Part shown: in pieces, positions 52,820 to 61,591 of the stretch
How the letters are laid out: each line of letters begins with the position of its first letter
Numbering within the stretch: position 1 is the first letter of the stretch
Assembly: GCF_003345295.1 (NCBI RefSeq)
Contig: NZ_CP031056.1
Location: 1,674,001 to 1,738,000 of the forward strand
DNA: 64,000 nt
From: Vibrio splendidus
GTDB taxonomy: Bacteria > Pseudomonadota > Gammaproteobacteria > Enterobacterales > Vibrionaceae
Direction: 5' to 3'
Made by a program: the position numbers and the translations under genes
Notes under the pieces: generated by a model
Told to the model about the DNA's origin: nothing
Databases searched by the model: none
Seen by the model: the letters and a program-made list of their open reading frames with translations, nothing else

Positions 52820-53670
52820 GTACTTTACTTTCCGTGAAAAACGTAACCAAAACCTATTCAAATCAAGTGGGTGTCGAAAACATCAGCTTCGAGTTAAAGC
52901 CAGGACAAGTACTTGGGCTTCTGGGCCACAATGGCGCGGGTAAATCGACACTGATCAAATCACTGCTTGGCGGACATAACTATCAAGGTGAGATTGAGGT
53001 GAATGGTTACCACCCTATCCACCAGCACGCAGAGCTCATGCAGCATTTATCGTATATTTCAGATGTTAACGTGTTACCAGAGTGGATGACCGTTAAACAA
53101 CTGCTTCGATACACACAAGGTGTTCACCCTAGCTTCAACAAACAAAAAGCAGAACACACGTTAAGCAGCACCAACATTAAGCTCTCTTCTAAGATCAAAC
53201 AGCTTTCTAAAGGGATGAAAGTTCAACTTCATCTCGCGATCATCATCGCGACTGACACTCAAGTGTTGATATTAGATGAGCCAACGCTGGGCTTAGATTT
53301 GCTGTACCGCGATACTTTTTATCGCCACCTATTAGAATGGTTCCACGATGGCGAACGCGCCATGATCATTGCGAGCCATGAGGTTTCAGAAATTGAACAC
53401 CTATTAACGGATGTACTGATTTTGAAGCAAGGTCATTGTGTCCTGCAAAAGAGCATGGAAGACATCGAGCACGACTATTTCATTATCGAAGTCGCAAACA
53501 ACCATTCAAGCGAGATTCAAAAACTCAACCCACTGACCTCACAATCAGGGCTAGGGACGACTAAGTGGCTATTAGAAGGTCAATACAAAGCGCAGGTTGA
53601 ATCACTGGGTAACATCTATAACGTTGGTCTAGCAGACCTATTCCTTGCAACACAGACGGAGAAGGCATAA
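52816..53670 (+). CDS. ABC transporter ATP-binding protein (YtrB-like)
   Basis: A 284-residue ATPase. Walker A is GHNGAGKS (about residues 37-44), the signature is LSKGMKVQL, Walker B is VLILDEPTLGLD and the switch His is in ASHEVSE. It energises export or a regulatory role with the permease encoded next; it overlaps that gene by one base (TAATG). Relatives in the YtrA-BCDEF and MutR/BcrA groups respond to cell-wall antibiotics, but function here is unknown. Confidence 0.95.
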   Translation: MSTLLSVKNVTKTYSNQVGVENISFELKPGQVLGLLGHNGAGKSTLIKSLLGGHNYQGEIEVNGYHPIHQHAELMQHLSYISDVNVLPEWMTVKQLLRYTQGVHPSFNKQKAEHTLSSTNIKLSSKIKQLSKGMKVQLHLAIIIATDTQVLILDEPTLGLDLLYRDTFYRHLLEWFHDGERAMIIASHEVSEIEHLLTDVLILKQGHCVLQKSMEDIEHDYFIIEVANNHSSEIQKLNPLTSQSGLGTTKWLLEGQYKAQVESLGNIYNVGLADLFLATQTEKA

Positions 53671-54527
53671 TGCATCCAAGTTTTTACATGCTAGAAAAAG
53701 AACTCATCGAGCACAAAGTTAACACTCGATTGCCTCTATTTGTCGCATTATGTGGTTTCTTACTGTTCGTTGGTTTGTTCTTTAATGGCGCAGCGCAACA
53801 TGAGTTTTTCTTCGAAATGCAAGTGAACGGTGACGTGAGCGACATCCACAGAGAGTTCGCACAAGATCTCAACTCAGTGATCTACTTTGGCGCGGGCCTT
53901 ATTTCACTGATCCTGTCGACGCTTTACATCCCTAAAACGCTGCGTAAAGAACGCCAAGAAGGCAGTTCAATGTTTTGGAGAAGTATGCCGGTATCCAATG
54001 CAATGACTCACGGCGTGAAGCTAGGCTTCGGTTTAGTGGTTATTCCGGCTATCTGTGCATTGCTAGTGCTGTTCGCAGATTTTCTATTCTGGATATTGAA
54101 CGTATCAAGTGAACAACAACTGGCGCTATTGGTTGAGCAGCAATCTCTATTGTATGTGCTGAGCAACTGGTTGGTGTTTTTTGGGCGAATGATGTTAGTT
54201 GCACTCGTTTTATTGCCACTGGCAACTGTCACTCTAGCTATTTCGCAACTGGTGAACTCTCCATTGCTTGTCATTTTCATCTCAAGCTATGCGATTAAGT
54301 TCCTCTCTGTCGCCGTGTTTGGGTTCTATGGCATCAATGATTTCCTATCTCTTATCGCGTCATTACCAATGAATGTGCTCATAGCAAGCAACCCATTCAG
54401 CACGATTGCAGAAGCGCCTATTTTATCTTTAGGTATTTACGCATTGATTGGTGTTGGTGGTTATCTACTGAGCCTTAAATTGAATAGAACGGACGATGTA
54501 AGCTTGAAGACGTTGTTCCAACGATAG
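53670..54527 (+). CDS. ABC transporter permease
   Basis: A 285-residue integral membrane protein with about six spans; a periplasmic loop of about 35 residues follows TM1. The segment TLRKERQEGSSMFWRSMPVSN is typical of ABC-2 type permeases near the ATPase contact. It is the last gene of the GntR-ATPase-permease operon and ends at a terminator. Confidence 0.9.
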   Translation: MHPSFYMLEKELIEHKVNTRLPLFVALCGFLLFVGLFFNGAAQHEFFFEMQVNGDVSDIHREFAQDLNSVIYFGAGLISLILSTLYIPKTLRKERQEGSSMFWRSMPVSNAMTHGVKLGFGLVVIPAICALLVLFADFLFWILNVSSEQQLALLVEQQSLLYVLSNWLVFFGRMMLVALVLLPLATVTLAISQLVNSPLLVIFISSYAIKFLSVAVFGFYGINDFLSLIASLPMNVLIASNPFSTIAEAPILSLGIYALIGVGGYLLSLKLNRTDDVSLKTLFQR

Positions 54528-54573
54528 AGTCATCTATCCTGTTCGGATAACATCAGATATCAAAATCTAAATC

Positions 54574-54603
54574 AAAGCTTCTGAGAAATCGGGAGCTTTT
54601 TTT
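54574..54603 (+). terminator. Terminator of the GntR-ABC operon
   Basis: AAAGCT / AGCTTT stem (6 bp) with a larger loop, followed by seven T. Confidence 0.6.
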
Positions 54604-54677
54604 GATCACGACTTTGCCAATACATATATGGGCAACAAGAACAAAGGGACAAAAGGGTTTTAGTTAGGAGTAACAGA

Positions 54678-54800
54678 GTGAAGCAACAAGAGAATCTAAA
54701 GGGAGATATTAATGAGCTGACATTGAATGCATTGTTGTTAATGCCTGTCAGCTCTTTGGGGGATGATTTCTTTAGTCGCCGACCAGATGAAGGTCCTTGA
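54678..54800 (+). CDS. Candidate 40-residue small protein
   Basis: A GTG at 54678 with TAGGAG seven bases upstream opens a 40-codon frame: MKQQENLKGDINELTLNALL, then LMPVSSLGDDFFSRRPDEGP. It is polar at both ends with a short hydrophobic middle. A small T-rich hairpin follows at 54842. The ribosome-binding site and the presence of a terminator make it a fair candidate, but I know no homologue and a 40-codon frame can arise by chance. Confidence 0.45.
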   Translation: MKQQENLKGDINELTLNALLLMPVSSLGDDFFSRRPDEGP

Positions 54801-54841
54801 GAGTGCTAATGAAATCGATTTGTTGCGTTCTACATTTGATT

Positions 54842-54860
54842 AAGCTTTTCAGCTTTTTTT
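54842..54860 (+). terminator. Terminator-like hairpin after the small ORF
   Basis: AAGCT / AGCTT with a 4-base loop, then a T run. Confidence 0.4.
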
Positions 54861-54885
54861 ATCTTAAAGCTTTACGATTTAAAGC

Positions 54886-54969
54886 TTATTTCTTTGAAGC
54901 TTCTTTCGCTGTGTCTTTCCAGTATTGGATGCGAACGCGATGAAGCTGTGCTCTTCTCATTTTTTTCAT
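54886..54969 (-). CDS. Candidate 27-residue basic peptide
   Basis: An ATG at 54969 on the minus strand with AAGGA about 10 bases upstream encodes MKKMRRAQLHRVRIQYWKDT followed by AKEASKK. It is strongly basic with 10 Lys/Arg of 27 residues. The inverted repeat AAGCTTTA / TAAAGCTT follows the stop. Function unknown; it is too short to classify. Confidence 0.35.
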   Translation of the reverse strand: MKKMRRAQLHRVRIQYWKDTAKEASKK

Positions 54970-55127
54970 AAGGGATATTTCCTTTTCTTTAACTGCTCTT
55001 CATGAGCTATTTTTATTGCCAACCATTCGAATCTAACGGTGTTTGATGTCCAGTTCAATGATACAAATCACAAAATTTATAGAGTTTTGAGTACCATTTA
55101 CATTAAAGTATGACCTAGTTATCAACT

Positions 55128-55418
55128 ATGGCTCAATTTAATATCTTAAGCCGTTGTTCGAGATTTAGATTAGTTCTCTCAGATGACAAATTCATTTCAG
55201 TATCAATACAGTTCAATGATACGTATTTAATAGACCGGACAAACTTGGATTTAGTTCCAACGTCTTATTTTTTATTGCTCACATCGCCTCTAAAGTTACG
55301 CTGTAACCAACACTATATTCAATGCGAACAAATAATCGCCACATTAGCCTATACGTCACAACATCAAAATGGGATTATGTTTGTAACGGATAGAGCTTTT
55401 GATAGAAAAAAGCCGTAA
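55128..55418 (+). CDS. Doubtful ORF of 96 codons
   Basis: A frame in an otherwise empty stretch, without a visible ribosome-binding site. The predicted protein is mixed alpha/beta with 3 Cys and no recognised motif. It may be real or a chance frame. Confidence 0.25.
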   Translation: MAQFNILSRCSRFRLVLSDDKFISVSIQFNDTYLIDRTNLDLVPTSYFLLLTSPLKLRCNQHYIQCEQIIATLAYTSQHQNGIMFVTDRAFDRKKP

Positions 55419-55443
55419 TGAATAAAATTAAATGGACGTAATT

Positions 55444-55731
55444 ATGAGTAAAGTAATTCTGCAAGGGCATATTCTAGTGCCAGACAACGACCTAAAAGCC
55501 GTCACACACGCCTTGGTTGTACACAAAGAACTGACACTGGAAGAACCTGGTTGTATCGTGTTTCGAGTCAGTCAAAGCACGCTTCAACCTAATCGCTTTG
55601 AAGTGTATGAAGAATTCACTAGCCGAGAAGCATTCGAAGCGCACCAACAGCGAGTAAAAACGTCTGAATGGGGTGATATTTCCAAGAACGTGACTCGTCA
55701 TTATCAAGTCACCGATGTTCCGACATCATAA
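55444..55731 (+). CDS. Antibiotic biosynthesis monooxygenase (ABM)-domain protein
   Basis: A 95-residue protein of the ferredoxin-like ABM fold (YgiN-type putative quinol monooxygenase). Typical segments are HKELTLEEPGCIVFRVSQS, RFEVYEEFTSREAFEAHQ and TSEWG. The start is set at ATG 55444 (MSKVILQGHI); the frame opens four codons earlier. It overlaps the next gene in TAATG. Confidence 0.88.
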   Translation: MSKVILQGHILVPDNDLKAVTHALVVHKELTLEEPGCIVFRVSQSTLQPNRFEVYEEFTSREAFEAHQQRVKTSEWGDISKNVTRHYQVTDVPTS

Positions 55732-56285
55732 TGATACATCCGCTTGCCAATAGTATCGTCACGTTGATCAAACAGGATCCCTTACGAATGCAGGTTTTAG
55801 ACTGTGTCTCCCAGTTGGATTTACCGCAGTGTTATGTTGCTGCAGGCTTTGTGAGAAACCTCGTTTGGGATCACCTACATGGCTATGCCTCCCCGACTCC
55901 ACTCAATGATATTGATGTGATCTACTTTGATCTCATTGATACCTCTTACGAATCGGATTTTAGATACGAGGCTCAGCTTAAACAACGGTTACCTAAACTG
56001 AATTGGCAAGTTCGCAATCAAGCCTGCATGCACACTAGAAATGGAGATGAACCTTACCAAGGCTCATTGGATGCGATGAGCTACTGGCCAGAGAAAGAAA
56101 CCGCAGTCGCCGTAAAGCAAAACCTTAATGGAGACATCGAGTGTATTTCATCTTTTGGTTTAGAGAGTTTGTTTGATTTGAAGATCACACCGAACCCCAA
56201 TCGCAGCAAAGACGTGTTTGACCAACGAGTTCAGTCTAAGAACTGGTTAACTCATTGGCCCAAATTAGCGATTGGTCACAGTTAA
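55731..56285 (+). CDS. Nucleotidyltransferase family protein (YitZ-like)
   Basis: A 184-residue protein of the nucleotidyltransferase fold. The segment YVAAGFVRNLVWDHLHGY is the GFVRN signature of the family, and DIDVIYFD supplies the catalytic-type Asp pair. Relatives are annotated YitZ/DUF925. It is translationally coupled to the ABM gene. The acceptor substrate is not known. Confidence 0.88.
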   Translation: MIHPLANSIVTLIKQDPLRMQVLDCVSQLDLPQCYVAAGFVRNLVWDHLHGYASPTPLNDIDVIYFDLIDTSYESDFRYEAQLKQRLPKLNWQVRNQACMHTRNGDEPYQGSLDAMSYWPEKETAVAVKQNLNGDIECISSFGLESLFDLKITPNPNRSKDVFDQRVQSKNWLTHWPKLAIGHS

Positions 56286-56487
56286 CGATTAACCACAGTG
56301 AGTTAATGAGCGGCTACAGTCAACTAGCGGCCAGATTCAAAATGAAAACCATTGACTAAAAGCCTAATCAGATCGAACATGCCCCCACTTGCTTAGCTTA
56401 TTAGCTTAGTAAGTTAGTAACTAACCAAGTCATCAACCGCGCGCGGTCACTCACTGCTGCGCTCTCTCGTCATACTGAGTAACGACC

Positions 56488-56925
56488 ATGAACCAACAAT
56501 ACATGCTGCAAGCTCTTGAAGCTTCGCGCCAAGCCCTACCCGATTGCCAACCAAACCCACCTGTGGGCTGTGTTTTGGTTAAGAACGATAAGGTGGTGTC
56601 TGTTGGGTACACACAAAAAGTCGGTGGAAACCACGCCGAGGTTGAAGCACTGAATGGCTATGACAGCAAAACGGACGGAACAATGGAAGAGGTTACCGCT
56701 TACGTAACTTTAGAGCCATGTTCATTTATTGGCAGAACACCCGCTTGTGCCAATACATTGGTTAAAGCAGGTGTAAAACACGTAGTCGTGGCGATGCTAG
56801 ACCCAGACCCTCGCAATAATGGTCGTGGTGTTGCGATACTTGAATCGCACGGCGTGAAAGTGGATGTAGGGCTATGCCAAGCACAAGTGAGCGCTTTTCT
56901 AACCCCGTATCTTGGTAAGTCTTAG
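56488..56925 (+). CDS. Stand-alone RibD-like deaminase domain
   Basis: A 145-residue zinc deaminase. Zinc ligands and catalytic Glu are HAEVEAL (HxE) and EPCSFIGRTPAC (PCxxxxxxxC), the exact pattern of the pyrimidine deaminase half of RibD; NPPVGCVLV is also typical. The reductase domain found in full RibD (about 360 residues) is absent. It might serve riboflavin synthesis together with a separate reductase, or act on another base. AACGACC precedes the ATG. Confidence 0.9.
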   Translation: MNQQYMLQALEASRQALPDCQPNPPVGCVLVKNDKVVSVGYTQKVGGNHAEVEALNGYDSKTDGTMEEVTAYVTLEPCSFIGRTPACANTLVKAGVKHVVVAMLDPDPRNNGRGVAILESHGVKVDVGLCQAQVSAFLTPYLGKS

Positions 56926-56942
56926 CTCTTAAACAGCCAACG

Positions 56943-57395
56943 CTAACTCAATTTGACTCGATAAAGCGGATTGACTGGCTTATCGACAAAATACGACCAA
57001 ATATGATCGTAGACGGCATGTTGGTTGGGAAACGGTGCTAACGCTTTCGCTTCATCTAAATTGCACCAACGATACTCGGTATGTTCATCATTTAGCTCTA
57101 CCTCTTGATTCGGTGGACATATCACTGCAAAAACCGGGATCAACTGAATCACATTAACGTGAGCTTCGTAAAACTGCTCAAGAAACTGCGCGTTATACAA
57201 GGCTTCCACTTCAATTTGGGTCTCTTCTTCAAACTCACGAACGATGGCTTGCCAGCCTGTTTCACCCGCTTCAATCGAGCCTGCGACGTGGCACCAAAAT
57301 TCACCCTTAACACGCTTCATTAATAACATTTTCGTTTGTCCGTCGATCTCAGAAAGAGCGACACCAGCCACGATGGAAGTATTAAGTGGAATCAT
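56943..57395 (-). CDS. Nudix hydrolase
   Basis: A 150-residue Nudix hydrolase. The Nudix box GSIEAGETGWQAIVREFEEE fits GX5EX7REUXEEXGU with T in place of the last G, so it is likely active on a nucleoside diphosphate derivative. The length and the FEEETQIEVEALY tail resemble the dihydroneopterin triphosphate pyrophosphatase (NudB) group, but the substrate is not certain. It is convergent with the RibD-like gene, ending 17 bases apart. Confidence 0.9.
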   Translation of the reverse strand: MIPLNTSIVAGVALSEIDGQTKMLLMKRVKGEFWCHVAGSIEAGETGWQAIVREFEEETQIEVEALYNAQFLEQFYEAHVNVIQLIPVFAVICPPNQEVELNDEHTEYRWCNLDEAKALAPFPNQHAVYDHIWSYFVDKPVNPLYRVKLS

Positions 57396-57693
57396 AACGT
57401 TACCTTAGTTGGAACAAGAAAGCGGCAAGGCTAACATCGTTCTTTTTCTAAATTGTCTTCTATGATTAAAAACGAGAAGCCACCCATCAATTTATGGTTA
57501 TCAAGCCTTACTCGTGATTTTTGCATTGCAGACCATGGTTGTTGTATCTAGTCATTGAGCCATTTCTTATTTGAGGCGCTTTTCGATAAAGAGTAGAATC
57601 GCCGCCTTGTACTGTGTTTCAGAGCTCTTTTATCATACACAGTAGACTCACAGCCATTTATCACCACGATATAAGTAGTAAGACGACAATAAT
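57396..57693. other. Intergenic region without recognised gene
   Basis: A 298-base gap between divergent genes (Nudix and RluA-type). It carries promoters of both; no distinct operator, repeat or small gene was recognised. Confidence 0.6.
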
Positions 57694-59406
57694 ATGCACT
57701 CATCAAAACCAACGCACGCTTCAGACAGTAGCCACACACCTGAGGATTGCTTCACTCGATTTCAACAGCCGATCGAGTCATATTCGTTGCCTGAGCGTTT
57801 CACCTTCCCGTTCTATTACGAACCGCATCCATTGTGTGAAATCGCCTCACACCAGCTTCAACAATACCTAGAGACACAAACCGATTGGCAACATGACTTC
57901 GGGTTAGAGTCTGACGCTGGCCGCGGCAAGATGTTTGGTGTGTTACTGGTGAAAAGCCCCGAAGGTGAATTGGGGTATTTCTCTGCTTTTTCAGGGAAAA
58001 TAGCCGACCAAAACCTATTGCCTCACTTTGTACCGCCTGTATTTGACATGCTCAGTAGCGATAGCTTTTTCCATCAAGACACGGCCGACATGATGGCTGT
58101 GAACGCGGAATTCAAAGCGCTGCAAGCGAACACCGAATACCTTGAACTTTGTGAACAACTAGCACAGCAGAAAGCGCAAGCTGAGCAAGAGATTGAAGCT
58201 CAACGTCTATTGATTATTGAAGGCCGAAAAACGCGTAAAGAACAACGTGAACAAGGCAAAGAAAACCTTGATGAGCAGGCCTTTGAACAACTGAATAACG
58301 AGTTAAACAAGGCCAGTGTTGCCGACAAAAATCAGCAGAAATATCTTAAGCTCAACTGGGAGCAAATTCTGATTGAACTGCAAACTAAAGTTGATGTGTT
58401 CACCACTCAACTGGCAGAACTCAAAGAGCAAAGAGCACACCTTTCTCATCAGCTCCAACACAAACTGTTTTCACAATACGCTTTCCAGAATGCGGAAGGA
58501 AACATTGAGGATCTAAACCAGATCTTTGAAGACACCCCCAACAAGATACCACCAGCAGGTTCTGGCGAATGTGCCGCACCCAAGCTTCTGCAATACGCGT
58601 ATTTGAACGGTTACACACCATTGGCATTGGCTGAATTTTGGTGGGGGCGTTCCCCGAAATCAGAAATCCGTAAGCACAAGAAATACTATGCCTCTTGTCA
58701 GAGTAAATGTGTTCCGATTCTCGGCCATATGATGAAAGGCCTTGAGGTGGATCCAAACCCATTGTTAGAAAACCCAGCAGAGGGTAAAGACCTCGATATT
58801 CTGTTCCAAGATGAGCACATCGTGGTGGTACATAAGCCAGCAGGTTTTCTATCAGTACCGGGAAAAACGATCAAAGACTCGGCCTACACACGTGTTCAAG
58901 AAATGCACCCTAATGTAGAAGGGCCATTTGTTATCCACCGCTTAGATATGGCCACCTCTGGCATCTTGATATTCGCTCTTACACGACGCGCGAACAAAAG
59001 CTTACAGAAGCAATTCATTACTCGTGAAGTTGAGAAGCGATACGTAGCAATGATTGAAGGCGTTTTAGATCAAGATGAAGGTTATGTTCGCTTGCCACTG
59101 CGTGGTGACTTATACGATCGTCCTCGTCAGATTGTTTGCTTTGAACACGGCAAACACGCTGAAACCAAGTGGGAAGTGATTGAGCGAAACCAAGACACCA
59201 CCAAGGTTTATCTGCACCCGAAAACGGGTCGTACGCACCAATTGCGTGTTCACTGTTCACATGAAGAAGGGCTTAACATGCCTATTTTGGGTGATGGACT
59301 GTATGGCAACAAAGCCGACCGACTGCACTTACATGCAGAAAGGCTTGCTCTGCACCACCCAGTGACAAAAGAGTGGATGGTGTTCCAGTTCGACGCAGAG
59401 TTCTAA
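57694..59406 (+). CDS. Pseudouridine synthase, RluA family, with N-terminal extension
   Basis: A 570-residue RNA-modifying enzyme. The catalytic Asp is in HRLDMATSGILIFA; other motifs are KPAGFLSVPG and KTGRTHQLRVHC, in the last ~215 residues. The first ~350 residues are an extension: an alpha/beta part (FPFYYEPHPLCEIASHQLQQ), then a long coiled coil (about residues 150-265, Gln/Glu/Lys rich), then a Cys-containing part. This layout is known for the large RluA-type tRNA/rRNA pseudouridine-746-like synthases of gammaproteobacteria. Target base unknown. An inverted repeat GAGTCACAA / TTGTGACTC lies 82 bases after the stop without a T run. Confidence 0.92.
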   Translation: MHSSKPTHASDSSHTPEDCFTRFQQPIESYSLPERFTFPFYYEPHPLCEIASHQLQQYLETQTDWQHDFGLESDAGRGKMFGVLLVKSPEGELGYFSAFSGKIADQNLLPHFVPPVFDMLSSDSFFHQDTADMMAVNAEFKALQANTEYLELCEQLAQQKAQAEQEIEAQRLLIIEGRKTRKEQREQGKENLDEQAFEQLNNELNKASVADKNQQKYLKLNWEQILIELQTKVDVFTTQLAELKEQRAHLSHQLQHKLFSQYAFQNAEGNIEDLNQIFEDTPNKIPPAGSGECAAPKLLQYAYLNGYTPLALAEFWWGRSPKSEIRKHKKYYASCQSKCVPILGHMMKGLEVDPNPLLENPAEGKDLDILFQDEHIVVVHKPAGFLSVPGKTIKDSAYTRVQEMHPNVEGPFVIHRLDMATSGILIFALTRRANKSLQKQFITREVEKRYVAMIEGVLDQDEGYVRLPLRGDLYDRPRQIVCFEHGKHAETKWEVIERNQDTTKVYLHPKTGRTHQLRVHCSHEEGLNMPILGDGLYGNKADRLHLHAERLALHHPVTKEWMVFQFDAEF

Positions 59407-59612
59407 ACGCTCTCGCTTTCCTTAATAACGCATTCTCGCCTGCACATTTTGACCATTAGTTTCGACAGTGCCGCGCTTTATAGAAAAGAGTCACAACCCT
59501 TTGTGACTCCTACCTCTTTCGGATAGTTATCCACGCTTATTGCACTACATCAAGATTCATTTTCTTGTGACGAGTAGCATGCTCTACTTCTTCTTTCCTT
59601 GAGGCCTTTGAT

Positions 59613-59993
59613 ATGTCATCAGCTGCTTTGAATTTGCAATCGAACACACCACCTACACCTTTAGCTACTAAACAAGCATCTGGCTTACAACCAATCATCA
59701 CTAAAAAGCCAGACTTAAACTCTGCGATGCTGAGCTTGATTGAAGAAGTTAAAAACGAACTCCCTCTATATGAATCAGAGACGTTTATCTGTGGGCCAAA
59801 AGGTAACTGCTCTGGTTGTTCTAAAAAATTGTTAGAAATGGTCGACAGCGAATTGATGTATTGGGAACACAACATTTTGATTGGCCAAGGCCCTAACTTC
59901 GAAGAACTGCGTCGCTTTGGAAAACTTTGCAGCAGCGTAAGACGTGGTCTAGAGCGCAACGGCTTAGTCGAAAAACGCCCAAAGAAAAGATAG
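59613..59993 (+). CDS. Conserved-looking protein with CGPKGNCSGC motif, unrecognised
   Basis: A 126-residue cytoplasmic protein. After a low-complexity N-terminus (Ser/Pro/Thr), the core is ICGPKGNCSGCSKKLLEMVD with three cysteines (C-x5-C-x2-C), a possible metal or cluster site, and a basic C-terminus (EKRPKKR). The same stretch also reads open on the other strand, but the plus frame has the better composition and a TTGAGG-type site about 10 bases before ATG. Family not known to me. Confidence 0.75.
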   Translation: MSSAALNLQSNTPPTPLATKQASGLQPIITKKPDLNSAMLSLIEEVKNELPLYESETFICGPKGNCSGCSKKLLEMVDSELMYWEHNILIGQGPNFEELRRFGKLCSSVRRGLERNGLVEKRPKKR

Positions 59994-60029
59994 CAAGCCA
60001 AGTCGTTGAGTATTGTGGTTTCGTTGAGT

Positions 60030-60119
60030 ATTACAATATCGTTAGCCATTACAATGTCACCAGCTATTACAAGGCCACTAGCGAATACAAGGTCACTAGT
60101 AATTAAAATGTGCCGTGAC
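60030..60119. repeat. Five degenerate 18-bp tandem repeats
   Basis: Consecutive 18-base units close to ATTACAATGTCACCAGCT, for example ATTACAAGGCCACTAGCG and AATACAAGGTCACTAGTA; related sequence extends upstream to about 60003. They lie between the Cys-motif gene and the MFS gene. Because 18 is a multiple of 3 the frame is kept, but there is no start codon with a ribosome-binding site. No feature was recognised in 60120-60330 beyond the MFS promoter region. Confidence 0.85.
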
Positions 60120-60330
60120 TATTACAGCCTATCCCTACCACTAACTGGTTGAACTCGTTATCCATAAAAGTGATAATATTTTGTAATACAATTAAGCACA
60201 AAGACAAGCTCTTAAAGTCTGTTCGCTACATTCTGTAGTGAATCCGTCCTTCATGTCTGAAGTGCTTAAAACCTTCTGTAAACCAATATCCTATCGAATA
60301 AACGCCTTTCTTGGATAACAGGGAGATACC

Positions 60331-61527
60331 TTGAAGAAACCACAACCAGTACTGGGTAAAACCGGCATGCTATTTTTCCTCGTCATCATCAGTGCGTTTC
60401 CTCCATTGACCATCGACCTTTATTTACCTGCACTACCACAAATGGTAGAGGTGTTTAACACTGACCAATCGATGGTCAATCTAACCCTGAGCAGCTACTT
60501 CGTTACCTATGCCTTCGGCCTGTTGTTCTGGGGGCCGCTCAGCGAAAAGTTTGGTCGTAAGCCGATCCTATTGATTGGATTAGCGAGCTATATGGTGGCA
60601 AGTGTAATATGTGCCATGACCAATAGCATCGAGCAGTTAATTGGTGCTCGTATATTCCAAGCTTTTGCGGGCAGTGCCATCACCGTTATCGCAACCGCCA
60701 TCGTGAAAGACCTTTATGACGGCCGAGAACGTGAAAAGATCATGGCGACCATCATGTCACTGGTGATCATCGCGCCAATGGTCGCGCCGGTATTTGGGGC
60801 GTTCCTACTGAAAATCGCGTCTTGGAGAATGATGTTCGTCACTCTCGCTGTTTTTGGTGCATTCGCTTCAGTATTGGCATTCTGTTATCGAGAGACGCTC
60901 GAAACCAAGTACCAAGGTTCTATGTTCCGTTCATGGGGAAGAATGGGCGTGGTCATGAAAAACCGCTCTTTCGTCAAGCTGCTGGTCATTTTCTCTATCA
61001 TACCGATGGCTTTGATGGGCTTTCTTGCGGCGGGTTCTTATATCTACATCGATCACTTTGGATTGACCGAACAACAGTTTAGTTACGCGTTCGCATTCAA
61101 TGCATTGTGCGCCTCATTTGGTCCAACAATTTACATGAAGTTGTCCTACCGAATGCCGGTTCAAAAGGTCATCTCAGGATGTTTTGCTTTATTAGCGCTT
61201 GCGGGAATCTTCACTCTAACCATTGGCGACCTGTCCCCTTGGTTCTTCATGTTCATCGCTGCACCAGCGACATTAATGGCGATCATCATGCGAGTACCGG
61301 GTACCAACTTGATGTTGAATCAACAAGATCATGACACGGGCTCTGCCGTCGCACTGATACAGTTCTTCAGCATGATTTGTGGCTCACTTGGCATGGTGTT
61401 GGTTTCAATCCGCCCAGATTCACTGATTGAAAACCTAGGCTTCATCCAATTATCGGTGGGAATTCTAGGCGGATTGATGTGGCTGATGGTTAGAAACAAA
61501 GAGTTTGTGACAAAGAAACTGAATTAG
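60331..61527 (+). CDS. MFS drug exporter, Bcr/CflA family
   Basis: A 398-residue, 12-span proton-driven exporter. The family start LTIDLYLPALPQMVEVFNTD and motif A variant WGPLSEKFGRKPILLIGL are clear. The start codon is TTG 60331, supported by GGGAG six bases upstream and by the conserved N-terminus. Relatives export bicyclomycin, sulfonamides or chloramphenicol. Stands alone; an imperfect inverted repeat (GAGGAATG / CATTCCTC, 61570-61600) lies at the convergent end. Confidence 0.94.
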   Translation: MKKPQPVLGKTGMLFFLVIISAFPPLTIDLYLPALPQMVEVFNTDQSMVNLTLSSYFVTYAFGLLFWGPLSEKFGRKPILLIGLASYMVASVICAMTNSIEQLIGARIFQAFAGSAITVIATAIVKDLYDGREREKIMATIMSLVIIAPMVAPVFGAFLLKIASWRMMFVTLAVFGAFASVLAFCYRETLETKYQGSMFRSWGRMGVVMKNRSFVKLLVIFSIIPMALMGFLAAGSYIYIDHFGLTEQQFSYAFAFNALCASFGPTIYMKLSYRMPVQKVISGCFALLALAGIFTLTIGDLSPWFFMFIAAPATLMAIIMRVPGTNLMLNQQDHDTGSAVALIQFFSMICGSLGMVLVSIRPDSLIENLGFIQLSVGILGGLMWLMVRNKEFVTKKLN

Positions 61528-61591
61528 AGACATCCAAGATGCTCACTAACAACACGACTCAATAAACCTGAGGAATGGTGACTATTAAAAG

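Noticed and set aside
59488..59509. GAGTCACAA / TTGTGACTC hairpin after the RluA-type gene as a terminator
   Set aside because: Perfect stem but no T run on either strand.
59537..60049. 170-codon minus-strand ORF overlapping the Cys-motif protein
   Set aside because: Composition and cysteine pattern favour the plus-strand frame; the minus frame spans the tandem repeats and has no signal for translation.
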